12,767 nucleotides of DNA, from positions 8,215-20,981 of the forward strand of contig DJMI01000045.1 in assembly GCA_002435335.1 (NCBI GenBank), written 5' to 3'. The position numbers and the translations under genes were made by a program. This document shows, piece by piece, positions 1 to 6,207 of the stretch (position 1 is its first letter; each line of letters opens with the position of its first letter). This DNA is from Nitrosomonas sp. UBA6494. Lineage in GTDB: Bacteria; Pseudomonadota; Gammaproteobacteria; Burkholderiales; Nitrosomonadaceae. The notes beneath the pieces are model-generated. The model saw only the letters and a program-made list of their open reading frames with translations. It was not told the origin of the DNA and did not search any database.

Positions 1-216
1 ACCATTGTTGATCCGCTGTATTTTTCTCCACCAAGCATCCTACTCAGCGCCATTCATCCGGACGGAAGCGTCAAACCGTGGCAACTTGCTGCCTTGTTGT
101 TGAAAGGCTCGGTGAACATTGCGACGTTACTACGCATGGGTAGTGCCATGAAGATGGCACAACAAACGCTGTCGCGAGTAATTCATTCTGTCGGAGTGGG
201 ATTGGCATCGGTTTGA
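1..216 (+). CDS. C-terminal 71 residues of an unidentified protein (5' end outside window)
   Basis: Frame 1 is open from the first base to a TGA at 214-216, giving 71 residues that end in GVGLASV. The stretch contains SPPSILLSAIHPDGSVKPWQ followed by a probably helical, amphipathic segment rich in Leu, Ala, Met and Lys. I do not recognise the family and assign no function. The frame is open without a break and has sensible residue composition, which supports coding. Its last 34 bases overlap the 3' end of the convergent ABC transporter gene, and no terminator hairpin is visible between the two. It could be chance read-through of a non-coding edge, but that is less likely. Confidence 0.5.
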   Translation, partial: TIVDPLYFSPPSILLSAIHPDGSVKPWQLAALLLKGSVNIATLLRMGSAMKMAQQTLSRVIHSVGVGLASV

Positions 217-1961
217 AATTGCAATGCGGCCAGGCGTGCATACAAGGTGCTTGATTGCAATAATTCAGCGTGGGTGCCGAGTGCGTCGAGCCGGCCGTGA
301 TCGAGTACCGCGATACGGTCGGCGGATTGTACCGTTGCCAAGCGGTGTGCAATTACCAGTGTGGTGCGGTTGCGCATCAATTGTTGCAGTGCCTGTTGCA
401 CCCAGTGTTCGCTTTGTGCATCTAACGCGCTGGTTGCTTCGTCGAGCAACAGAATCGGCGCATCGGACAGCAGTGCGCGGGCAATGGCCAGGCGTTGTTT
501 TTGGCCGCCGGACAATCCTGATCCCAAATCTCCCAATGGCGTATCGTAGCCTTGCGGCAATTGTATGATGAATTCGTGCGCATAGGCTGCGGTAGCAGCC
601 GCTTGCACCGCTTCACCCGAAGCATCGGGACGGGCGTAGCGGATGTTATCCCGGATGGTACCGTGAAACAGTGCCGGATGTTGCGAAACCAACGCAAAGC
701 AGCGGCGCAAATCGGTCAAGTCGAGCGAGCGGATGTCAATGCCTTCCAACCGAATGGCACCGGATTGGGCATCAAAAAAACGCAGCAACAAATCAAAAAG
801 CGTCGATTTGCCGGCACCAGACGGACCAACCAATGCGAGCGTTTCGCCTGCGCGGATCGTCAACGTCAAATGGTCGATGACGGATACTTCGGGGCGGGTA
901 GGATAGGCGAAACACAATTGATCCAGTGTGATGTTGCCGCAGACATGCGGCAGAATAGCCGGTTGATCGGGTGATTGGATCAGATTCGGCGCTTGCAATA
1001 ACTCCATGGTGCGCTCGGCGGCGCCTGCGGCACGTTGCAAGTCGCCGGCTACTTCAGAAATCGACGCGACCGCGGAACCGACGATGATGCTGTAAAACAC
1101 AAAAGCTGCCAATTCGCCCGAGCTGATGCGGCCTTCGATTACATCAATGCCTCCTACCCAAAGCATCGAACCAACCGCAGAGAGCACCAGCAAAATGGTT
1201 AGCGCGACTAGTAAGGCGCGTTGCCCCGTGCGGCGTTTGGCGACATCGAATGCTTGTTCGACTTGTCGGTGAAATTGCTGTTGATCGATTGCTTGGTGAT
1301 TGTAGGCTTGGACGGTCTTGATTTGTCCCAGCATTTCACCGACGTAGGCACCGACCGCGGCGACTTTATCTTGGCTTTGCCGCGACAATTGCCGCACGCG
1401 GCGACCATAAATCAGGATGGGTGACACAACCAACGGTACGCTCAGCATCACCAGTGCCGCGAGCTTGGTGTTGGTGATGAACAACCAAGCGATGCCGCCG
1501 ATCATCATGATCAGATTGCGTAGTGCAAACGAAATCGACGAGCCGATCATCGTTTGCAATAGCGCCAAGTCGGCAGTCAAGCGCGACTGAATTTCCAGGC
1601 TGCGGTTTTGTTCGAAATAACCGGGATGCAAATAAATCAGGTGATTGAACACTCGGCTGCGCAGATCCGCGATGATTCGCTCGCCCAGCCAGGTTACCCA
1701 GTAATAGCGGGTAAACGTCCCAAGCGCCAGTGCCGCTGTCAGTAATAGAAAAATGACCACGTATTGCGCCAGCAATGCTTTCGATTGTGTGGCCAAACCT
1801 TGGTCGATCAGCAATCGTACGCCTTGCCCAATCGACAACATGATCGCTGCGGTGAAACAGAGTGCGATCAAGCTGTACGCGACTTGGCGGCGATAGGGCG
1901 CAAGGAATTTGGCTGCCGACTGGATGGAATGCCAGCGGGGATTTATCGATTGATCAGACAT
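183..1961 (-). CDS. MsbA-like ABC exporter, fused permease and ATPase
   Basis: This 592-residue half-transporter probably works as a homodimer in the inner membrane and exports a lipid or hydrophobic substrate using ATP. Residues about 1-320 form a type 1 exporter membrane domain with several hydrophobic helices. The ATPase domain is complete: Walker A GPSGAGKST at 379-387, Q-loop Gln at 427, signature LSGGQ at 483-487, Walker B ILLLDE at 503-508 with catalytic Glu508, and H-loop His539. The sequence resembles the MsbA-related exporter group rather than MsbA proper; the substrate cannot be read. The frame stays open up to a TTG at 2015 and an ATG at 2003. I chose ATG 1961 (MSDQSINP) because the longer starts lie in or beyond a terminator hairpin and would add only a hydrophobic peptide encoded by it. 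No good Shine-Dalgarno precedes any of these starts. Confidence 0.9.
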   Translation of the reverse strand: MSDQSINPRWHSIQSAAKFLAPYRRQVAYSLIALCFTAAIMLSIGQGVRLLIDQGLATQSKALLAQYVVIFLLLTAALALGTFTRYYWVTWLGERIIADLRSRVFNHLIYLHPGYFEQNRSLEIQSRLTADLALLQTMIGSSISFALRNLIMMIGGIAWLFITNTKLAALVMLSVPLVVSPILIYGRRVRQLSRQSQDKVAAVGAYVGEMLGQIKTVQAYNHQAIDQQQFHRQVEQAFDVAKRRTGQRALLVALTILLVLSAVGSMLWVGGIDVIEGRISSGELAAFVFYSIIVGSAVASISEVAGDLQRAAGAAERTMELLQAPNLIQSPDQPAILPHVCGNITLDQLCFAYPTRPEVSVIDHLTLTIRAGETLALVGPSGAGKSTLFDLLLRFFDAQSGAIRLEGIDIRSLDLTDLRRCFALVSQHPALFHGTIRDNIRYARPDASGEAVQAAATAAYAHEFIIQLPQGYDTPLGDLGSGLSGGQKQRLAIARALLSDAPILLLDEATSALDAQSEHWVQQALQQLMRNRTTLVIAHRLATVQSADRIAVLDHGRLDALGTHAELLQSSTLYARLAALQFQTDANPTPTE

Positions 1962-1974
1962 CCGATGAAGGGTT

Positions 1975-2004
1975 AAAAAAATGGCCAGCACAAAGCTGGC
2001 CATT
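1975..2004 (-). terminator. Rho-independent terminator after the copper genes
   Basis: On the minus strand a perfect stem ATGGCCAGC/GCTGGCCAT (plus one more A-T pair) closes a 5-base loop and is followed at once by seven T residues (plus-strand A run 1975-1981). It begins about 25 bases after the cupredoxin stop at 2030 and ends 14 bases before the chosen ABC start at 1961. The plus-strand reading lacks a T tract, so it acts on the minus strand only. It should end the MCO-cupredoxin transcript, or attenuate it if the ABC gene is read through. Confidence 0.85.
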
Positions 2005-2029
2005 AATGTTGCCAAAAAGGCTCAAACAC

Positions 2030-3028
2030 TCAATACCGTGAAGGCGGTGGTGTTGGTTGTTCCACTTTCTTTTTAGGGAAAGGGATTTTTTTGATTAACG
2101 GTATGCATAACAATCCGAGCAGAATGCCGATCAGCATCATGCCGTAAGTTTGGAAATTATTGCTGGTGAATTGCGTTATTTGCCTGACCATTTTACTCTG
2201 TTCTTCTTTATCCGAGAGCTTAGGCAGATTCTCAGCTTCGTAAGTGTCGATGCGATTGTACGGTGTCAAGCCAGGGATACTGGGAATATCGGTACCGCCA
2301 TTGCCGACTACCAATTGTGCTTTCATGCCTTTTTCCATGTGGTGCGATATATCGCAATGCACCAGGAAGGTATCATCTCCTCCTGGCACGATGATCGTAC
2401 CCGATACGGTTTTGGGCCCGGTGACTTCCAGATGGAACATGCCATATTTGTACAAATATTTCGGCAGACCGTGCATCATGAATTGATGGCGAATATTGTC
2501 TTCGTTCATGAAATGGAAGGTGACCTTGGCGCACGGTTTGACGCGCCACTGCTGCTGATCAAACGCAAACGCGGTGCCGGGGAAATTTCGGGAATATTTT
2601 CGTCCGGCGCGTACGGTGATTTCCACTTCTTCCGAAATGCTTTTGCAACTGCTCGGCAATTTGTCCAGGTTTTGTCCCATGATCATGGTGCCTTCGTGAT
2701 CCATGATGTGGTCGCCGTGATCCATGTGATGGTGGTGATGCATATCGCCGTGCTCGGTCGATTGCGTAGTGTGCGTGCTGTGATCGACCGCGTGGTCGTG
2801 CTCGTGTTCGCTGTGATCCATTTTCGAATGATCGACCGCATGTCCCGTGTCTTGGCTCATGCTATGCCCGCTGTGATCATGATGGGCATGGTCATGCTGA
2901 TCGGCTTGTGTTTGCTGTTTTTGATGGTCATGATGTTTGTGTTCATCGGGTTTGGCCTGCGTTTGTGCGGCTGCGTAGGTGCTGAACACGAAAATACCCG
3001 CCATCAAGATAGTTGTCGTCTTAATCAT
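2030..3028 (-). CDS. Membrane-anchored cupredoxin with a His-rich N-terminal region
   Basis: This 332-residue exported blue-copper protein is probably an electron carrier or copper handler on the periplasmic face. A signal peptide (residues 1-21, ending TYAAA) is followed by a region at 30-111 with 27 His among 82 residues, plus several Met and Asp, likely a metal-binding sponge. The cupredoxin domain (about 134-243) has type 1 copper ligands His181, Cys225, His230 and Met235 with the spacing of the MCO motif HCHxxxHxxxxM. The two extra His of that pattern are changed (Met184, Asp226), so no trinuclear centre is expected. Residues 294-312 form a membrane helix followed by a Lys/Pro-rich tail, which anchors the protein C-terminally. 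Its ATG overlaps the MCO stop by one base (TAATG), and AAGGGAG lies 9 bases upstream. The T1 chemistry is read from motifs; the partner and substrate are unknown. Confidence 0.85.
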   Translation of the reverse strand: MIKTTTILMAGIFVFSTYAAAQTQAKPDEHKHHDHQKQQTQADQHDHAHHDHSGHSMSQDTGHAVDHSKMDHSEHEHDHAVDHSTHTTQSTEHGDMHHHHHMDHGDHIMDHEGTMIMGQNLDKLPSSCKSISEEVEITVRAGRKYSRNFPGTAFAFDQQQWRVKPCAKVTFHFMNEDNIRHQFMMHGLPKYLYKYGMFHLEVTGPKTVSGTIIVPGGDDTFLVHCDISHHMEKGMKAQLVVGNGGTDIPSIPGLTPYNRIDTYEAENLPKLSDKEEQSKMVRQITQFTSNNFQTYGMMLIGILLGLLCIPLIKKIPFPKKKVEQPTPPPSRY

Positions 3029-4737
3029 TATTGTTTACTCCCTTTAGGGCTTTTGAAACGAGAAACCAATGATGATGAGCTTTGAGCAATGCGTTCGCGT
3101 ATGGAGAAAATCCAATAAATCAATAAGCCAATCAACAATCCTGCTGCTGTATAAATCAGCGAAGTCTCGGTTGCATCGTCTAAACCGGATCTTTCTCCGG
3201 GCGACCCCAAACTTGACCATTCGTCCAAATCCTGCCATTCGGGCAATCTTCTTTCGTAGTATTCCTTAGTGAAATACTTGTTCAAATCGATGCCGAAGTG
3301 ACTGACTTTGGGCATGCCGTTTTCGGTCAGATAGGATTTGTATACGATTGAGCTCATGCTGCCGCCTTCTGCCATGCCATTGGTGGTAATTCCTTTTTCG
3401 CGATGATCGTGAATCAGCCAATCGCCCTCGCCGTAACTGTGCTTGCCGTCGTTCACGGTTTCCAGTTTCAAGTCAAGGCGCTGCGCTGGGGCCATATCGA
3501 ATACGTCACGCATGATTTGCGCCACTGGATTGTGTTCCACGCCGTCGTAATGCGTAATCGTGGCATGATGACCGTGAGTGTGGATGGCAATCAATTCGCC
3601 GCCGCTGTTTAACATGCGCAGTTTGATTTTTTGATCCGGTTCCACAATGATCAGCGATTCCCTTAACGTGTAAGGAAACGACAGGCCGTTTAGCGTGTAA
3701 TAATCCTCGGTGGCGTCGGTGATGTCGTAACGGCGATTCATGTCGCGCGCGATCAAACGCGGATCGTTGTATTTCTGAATGATCTCGCCCAGTTCTTTAT
3801 CCATTGCGTGATAGTGCAAATCGTATTCCTGATCGTATTGTTCTTTCACAGCAACCGATGGATGGCGGACATGACCAGCGCCGATATTCAATGTTTGCAG
3901 CCAGTTGTTCGGCCTGTTTTCTTCAACGATGATCATGCCGGCTAATCCCATCGCCAAATGCGTATGTGTCTGTACGTGGCAGTGATAGAACATGGTGCCC
4001 GGTTGACGCGCTTGGAATTGATATATGCGGCGCTCGCCCGGCATCAATTCCATTTCGCTGGTTTGTGGAACGCCGTCTTGGCCGCCGTGTTCATGATGCA
4101 TGAACGGATGATCAACGCCATGCAAATGGATGCTGTGTGGCAGATAGTGCGTGTTTTCCAGCACGATTTGCACGATATCACCGACCTCGACGCGAATCAC
4201 CGGAGAAGGTAATCTCAGCAATGGATTGGCGCGCACGCTTTCGAAATTTTCGGTCGACATGCCGCTGGTTTTGGGGGCGAATACCCAAGCGCCCGGCTGT
4301 ACTCCCGGTGCGATGTCGAAGGTTGGTACAATGCCTGGGAAATCCGGCGATTTGCCGTTCAGTTCCATGATTTCCAGTTTGATGACGATGCGATCCGGAT
4401 CGCCGTCGCCGTCCAAATCATCGGTTTTGATGATGGCGTCGGGCGACAAGCCGGTTTTCATCAACGTATCCATCGAAATGTTATTGGTTCCTTTTACTGC
4501 TGCAGCGATCCACGCGGGATTGTCCGGGCTGCAAACCGGCGATGCATCGATTTTAACGCCGTCGATTTCCTGCGCTTCCCGCCATGCAGGTGAAATGATC
4601 GGATCGCACATCGGCTCGGCGGTTAACGCAGAGGGATTTACTTTAACCGTTTCAGGTAGTTTCGAAGCCGCTTGAGCAGCAGCGGTTAAGGCTATCGAAC
4701 AAAAAGCCAATAAGGTAATAAAAATACGGATAGGCAT
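3028..4737 (-). CDS. Membrane-anchored multicopper oxidase, type 1 copper in the first domain
   Basis: This 569-residue periplasmic oxidase would couple one-electron oxidation of a substrate (possibly Cu(I); not shown) to reduction of O2. A signal peptide spans about 1-22. All four His-X-His pairs of a trinuclear copper cluster are present: 204/206, 252/254, 386/388 and 443/445. Type 1 ligands His201, Cys253, His258 and Met263 lie in domain 1. Domain 2 has Asp444 in place of Cys and lacks the other T1 His residues. This matches the two-domain MCO class with T1 copper in domain 1; such enzymes are usually trimers. The N-terminal extension (about 25-175) has an acidic loop, DLDGDGDPD at 107-115, which looks like a calcium site, and two similar PxC...PAW segments (42-52, 67-76). 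A membrane helix at about 526-546 anchors the C-terminus. ATG 4737 is preceded by AAGGTG 7 bases away. A copper nitrite reductase is less likely because the Cys-His spacing is that of MCOs. Confidence 0.88.
   Translation of the reverse strand: MPIRIFITLLAFCSIALTAAAQAASKLPETVKVNPSALTAEPMCDPIISPAWREAQEIDGVKIDASPVCSPDNPAWIAAAVKGTNNISMDTLMKTGLSPDAIIKTDDLDGDGDPDRIVIKLEIMELNGKSPDFPGIVPTFDIAPGVQPGAWVFAPKTSGMSTENFESVRANPLLRLPSPVIRVEVGDIVQIVLENTHYLPHSIHLHGVDHPFMHHEHGGQDGVPQTSEMELMPGERRIYQFQARQPGTMFYHCHVQTHTHLAMGLAGMIIVEENRPNNWLQTLNIGAGHVRHPSVAVKEQYDQEYDLHYHAMDKELGEIIQKYNDPRLIARDMNRRYDITDATEDYYTLNGLSFPYTLRESLIIVEPDQKIKLRMLNSGGELIAIHTHGHHATITHYDGVEHNPVAQIMRDVFDMAPAQRLDLKLETVNDGKHSYGEGDWLIHDHREKGITTNGMAEGGSMSSIVYKSYLTENGMPKVSHFGIDLNKYFTKEYYERRLPEWQDLDEWSSLGSPGERSGLDDATETSLIYTAAGLLIGLLIYWIFSIRERIAQSSSSLVSRFKSPKGSKQ
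3038..3044 (-). promoter_or_regulatory. Ribosome binding site of the cupredoxin gene
   Basis: AAGGGAG on the minus strand lies 9 bases before the ATG at 3028 and inside the 3' end of the MCO gene. With the TAATG overlap it points to translational coupling, so that both proteins are made from one message. Confidence 0.7.
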
Positions 4738-4772
4738 ATCAACGCACCTTTAATATTGAACGAAGAATAAAA

Positions 4773-4778
4773 TTTATA
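4773..4778 (-). promoter_or_regulatory. Possible -10 element of the MCO gene
   Basis: Minus-strand TATAAA matches 5 of 6 consensus -10 bases and would start transcription near 4766, giving a leader of about 29 bases before ATG 4737. No recognisable -35 lies 16-18 bases upstream. That would fit a promoter needing an activator, and the inverted repeat at 4811-4825 would sit near -52. This is an inference from position only. Confidence 0.3.
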
Positions 4779-4810
4779 CGGCTGATAAATCGGTTGCGGT
4801 TTTATGAACG

Positions 4811-4825
4811 GTAACAGATTGTTAC
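4811..4825. promoter_or_regulatory. Perfect 15-base inverted repeat, operator candidate
   Basis: GTAACA-GAT-TGTTAC has 6-base arms and a 3-base spacer, the usual geometry for a dimeric DNA-binding regulator. It lies in the divergent region nearer the MCO gene. I cannot name the regulator: a copper-responsive two-component regulator is conceivable, but no regulator gene is present in the window. Confidence 0.45.
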
Positions 4826-4926
4826 AGCCTGATCTGTCACTGCTAAGTCGGACAGATTTAAAAGTACACTTAACTGTAGATCTGTAGGCAGGTAAAATGA
4901 TGAATCATTATTATCGTCATATCTGT
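4814..4926. repeat. Cluster of five ACAGAT/ATCTGT hexamers
   Basis: The hexamer or its complement occurs at 4814-4819 (ACAGAT), 4832-4837 (ATCTGT), 4852-4857 (ACAGAT), 4880-4885 (ATCTGT) and 4921-4926 (ATCTGT). For a given hexamer on either strand, far less than one copy is expected by chance in 113 bases. The first copy lies inside the 15-base inverted repeat, and the first two face each other. Spacing is irregular (18, 20, 28 and 41 bases). They may be half-sites of one regulator. Confidence 0.4.
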
Positions 4927-5007
4927 AAACTTCTACATTATCCGTCAAGCTTTCAACCGTCTAATTATACAGAACACTACAATGCTTTTGTGGCTTTTCA
5001 ATACTGA
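4897..5007 (+). CDS. Possible 36-residue leader peptide, rich in His and Tyr
   Basis: An ATG (followed by a second ATG) at 4897 opens a 36-codon frame ending in TGA at 5005-5007, just before the efflux adaptor gene at 5047. The peptide begins MMNHYYRHICKLLHY and contains four His, six Tyr and one Cys. The bases GGCAGGT directly upstream could serve as a ribosome site. It shares the frame of the adaptor gene but is separated from it by the TGA and 39 bases. It shows no signal peptide or known motif. It may be a regulatory leader or simply a chance ORF in AT-rich DNA; chance is quite possible. Confidence 0.17.
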   Translation: MMNHYYRHICKLLHYPSSFQPSNYTEHYNAFVAFQY

Positions 5008-5046
5008 ATACGGTTTAAGTATTTAACTAAAACGATAAGTTTTCAC

Positions 5047-6198
5047 GTGATCATTTTTAATTTCTTTTTGCGAGCTGTGCTGGTTGCGTTTTTATTTTCC
5101 GCTTGCGGAGAAAAGCAAGTAAAGCCGCATACGCGATCAGTCGAACAAGCGATTGCTGTGACTTATCTGCAAGCCGAATCGGTCATGATGCCGATACACT
5201 TGGAAACAATCGCTCAAACCGAAGGTGCCAAGGAAATCGAAGTGCGTCCGCGTATCAGCGGGGTGATCCTCAAGCGGCTTTATCAAGAAGGCACTGCTGT
5301 GATAGCGGGTCAGCCGCTGTTTCAGATCGATCCGGAACCTTATCAGCACGCATTGGCAGAAGCCGAGGCTTCGGTGCAAGAACAGCAAGTACGGGTTTTG
5401 CGTGCGCAAACGGAAGAAGATCGGCAACGGCAATTGTTGGCGAGCAATTTTGTCAGTCAGCGTGCATACGATATTGCGCGTGCCGACATGGCTGCGGCTG
5501 AAGCCGGCTTGCAGGCGGCAAAAGCCAGAGCCCGGCAGGCAAAACTCAATCATTCCTATACGACTGTTAAAGCGCCTTTCGACGGAGTCACCGGACGTTC
5601 CCAATTCTCTGAAGGAGCGTTGGTGTCCGCCAACATCAGTTTATTGACGACATTATCTCAGCTATCGCCGATTTGGGTACAATTCAGTTTTTCAGCAAAT
5701 GAATTAAGCGCTGTCGGCGGGCGATTAAGCGAACATAATGTGCATGACATAGCCCTGATTGTGTCGGATGGTTCGCAATATCGGCATGCCGGAGCGATCA
5801 ATTTTGCCGCCAGCCAAATCGATCCCCAACTGGGCACTCAGCAATTGCGCGCGACATTTGAAAATACCGATCATTCCGTGTTGCCCGGTCAGTTTGTCCG
5901 TATCCGCATCAGCGCAGGAGAAAGACGATCTGTATACCTGGTTCCGCAAGCCGCTGTGATGACTTCGGAGTTTGGTCGCTATGTATATGTCATCGATGAT
6001 CATGGTACGGTAGCGCAACGTCCCGTCGAGGTAGGCAATTGGATCGGAACAAACTGGGAAATATTGCAGGGCCTGAATTCGGGCGATAAAGTGGTCATCG
6101 ATAATTTGATCAAATTGACGCCCGGCAAAGCGGTAGTTGCGCAACCATACCGTGATGCATTGATTCCACAATCGGATCGAACGGGCGTAACACCCTAA
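5047..6198 (+). CDS. RND efflux periplasmic adaptor, lipoprotein (AcrA/MexA type)
   Basis: This 383-residue membrane-fusion protein would link the inner-membrane pump encoded next to it with an outer-membrane channel. The N-terminus is a lipoprotein signal with Cys20 in FSAC. Residues about 64-95 form the first half of the lipoyl domain (RPRISGVI, EGTAVIAGQPLFQID). Residues 96-168 are Ala/Glu/Gln-rich and should form the helical hairpin. KAPFDGVTG at 175-183 completes the lipoyl domain, and the beta-barrel and membrane-proximal domains follow. The start is GTG 5047: it is the first usual start codon after the in-frame TGA at 5005 and gives a complete lipoprotein signal, though no clear Shine-Dalgarno is seen. 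TTG 5068 is an alternative. Only 9 bases separate its stop from the pump start, so the two are one operon. There is no Met- or His-rich metal motif, so a drug or toxin efflux role is likelier than copper. Confidence 0.92.
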   Translation: MIIFNFFLRAVLVAFLFSACGEKQVKPHTRSVEQAIAVTYLQAESVMMPIHLETIAQTEGAKEIEVRPRISGVILKRLYQEGTAVIAGQPLFQIDPEPYQHALAEAEASVQEQQVRVLRAQTEEDRQRQLLASNFVSQRAYDIARADMAAAEAGLQAAKARARQAKLNHSYTTVKAPFDGVTGRSQFSEGALVSANISLLTTLSQLSPIWVQFSFSANELSAVGGRLSEHNVHDIALIVSDGSQYRHAGAINFAASQIDPQLGTQQLRATFENTDHSVLPGQFVRIRISAGERRSVYLVPQAAVMTSEFGRYVYVIDDHGTVAQRPVEVGNWIGTNWEILQGLNSGDKVVIDNLIKLTPGKAVVAQPYRDALIPQSDRTGVTP

Positions 6199-6207
6199 TT
6201 TGTGGTT

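Larger units (their letters stand above)
4738..5046. other. Divergent control region between the copper and efflux genes
   Basis: These 309 bases separate the minus-strand MCO from the plus-strand RND adaptor and must hold promoters for both. They are more AT-rich than the flanking genes. I see a good ribosome site for the MCO (AAGGTG, 4750-4745), a -10-like TATAAA for the MCO, a perfect 15-base inverted repeat, five scattered ACAGAT/ATCTGT hexamers and a 36-codon ORF; each is entered separately where it can be supported. I could not find a convincing -35/-10 pair for the plus-strand genes. Confidence 0.6.

Noticed and set aside
552..974. Plus-strand open frame opposite the ABC ATPase domain
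   Set aside because: It lies wholly within the recognised ATPase coding region on the other strand and shows no recognisable motif.
2700..2960. Tandem DNA repeat or CRISPR-like array in the His codon region
   Set aside because: The repeated GATCAT/CATGATG-like words come from His-Asp-rich codons; there are no constant repeats with regular unique spacers.
2150..3085. Long plus-strand open frame (311 codons) opposite the cupredoxin gene
   Set aside because: It is the antisense of the His-rich coding region, whose His and Asp codons read as Met, Val and Ile on the other strand. The minus-strand protein has a signal peptide, copper motif, anchor and ribosome site; this one has none.
3028..4737. 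Copper nitrite reductase (NirK)
   Set aside because: All four His-X-His pairs of a trinuclear cluster are present, and the T1 Cys-to-His distance of five residues is that of MCOs, shorter than in NirK.
6202..6207. GTG start of the RND pump two codons upstream
   Set aside because: The ATG at 6208 gives the normal MARFF-type N-terminus of the family; the GTG adds only Met-Val.
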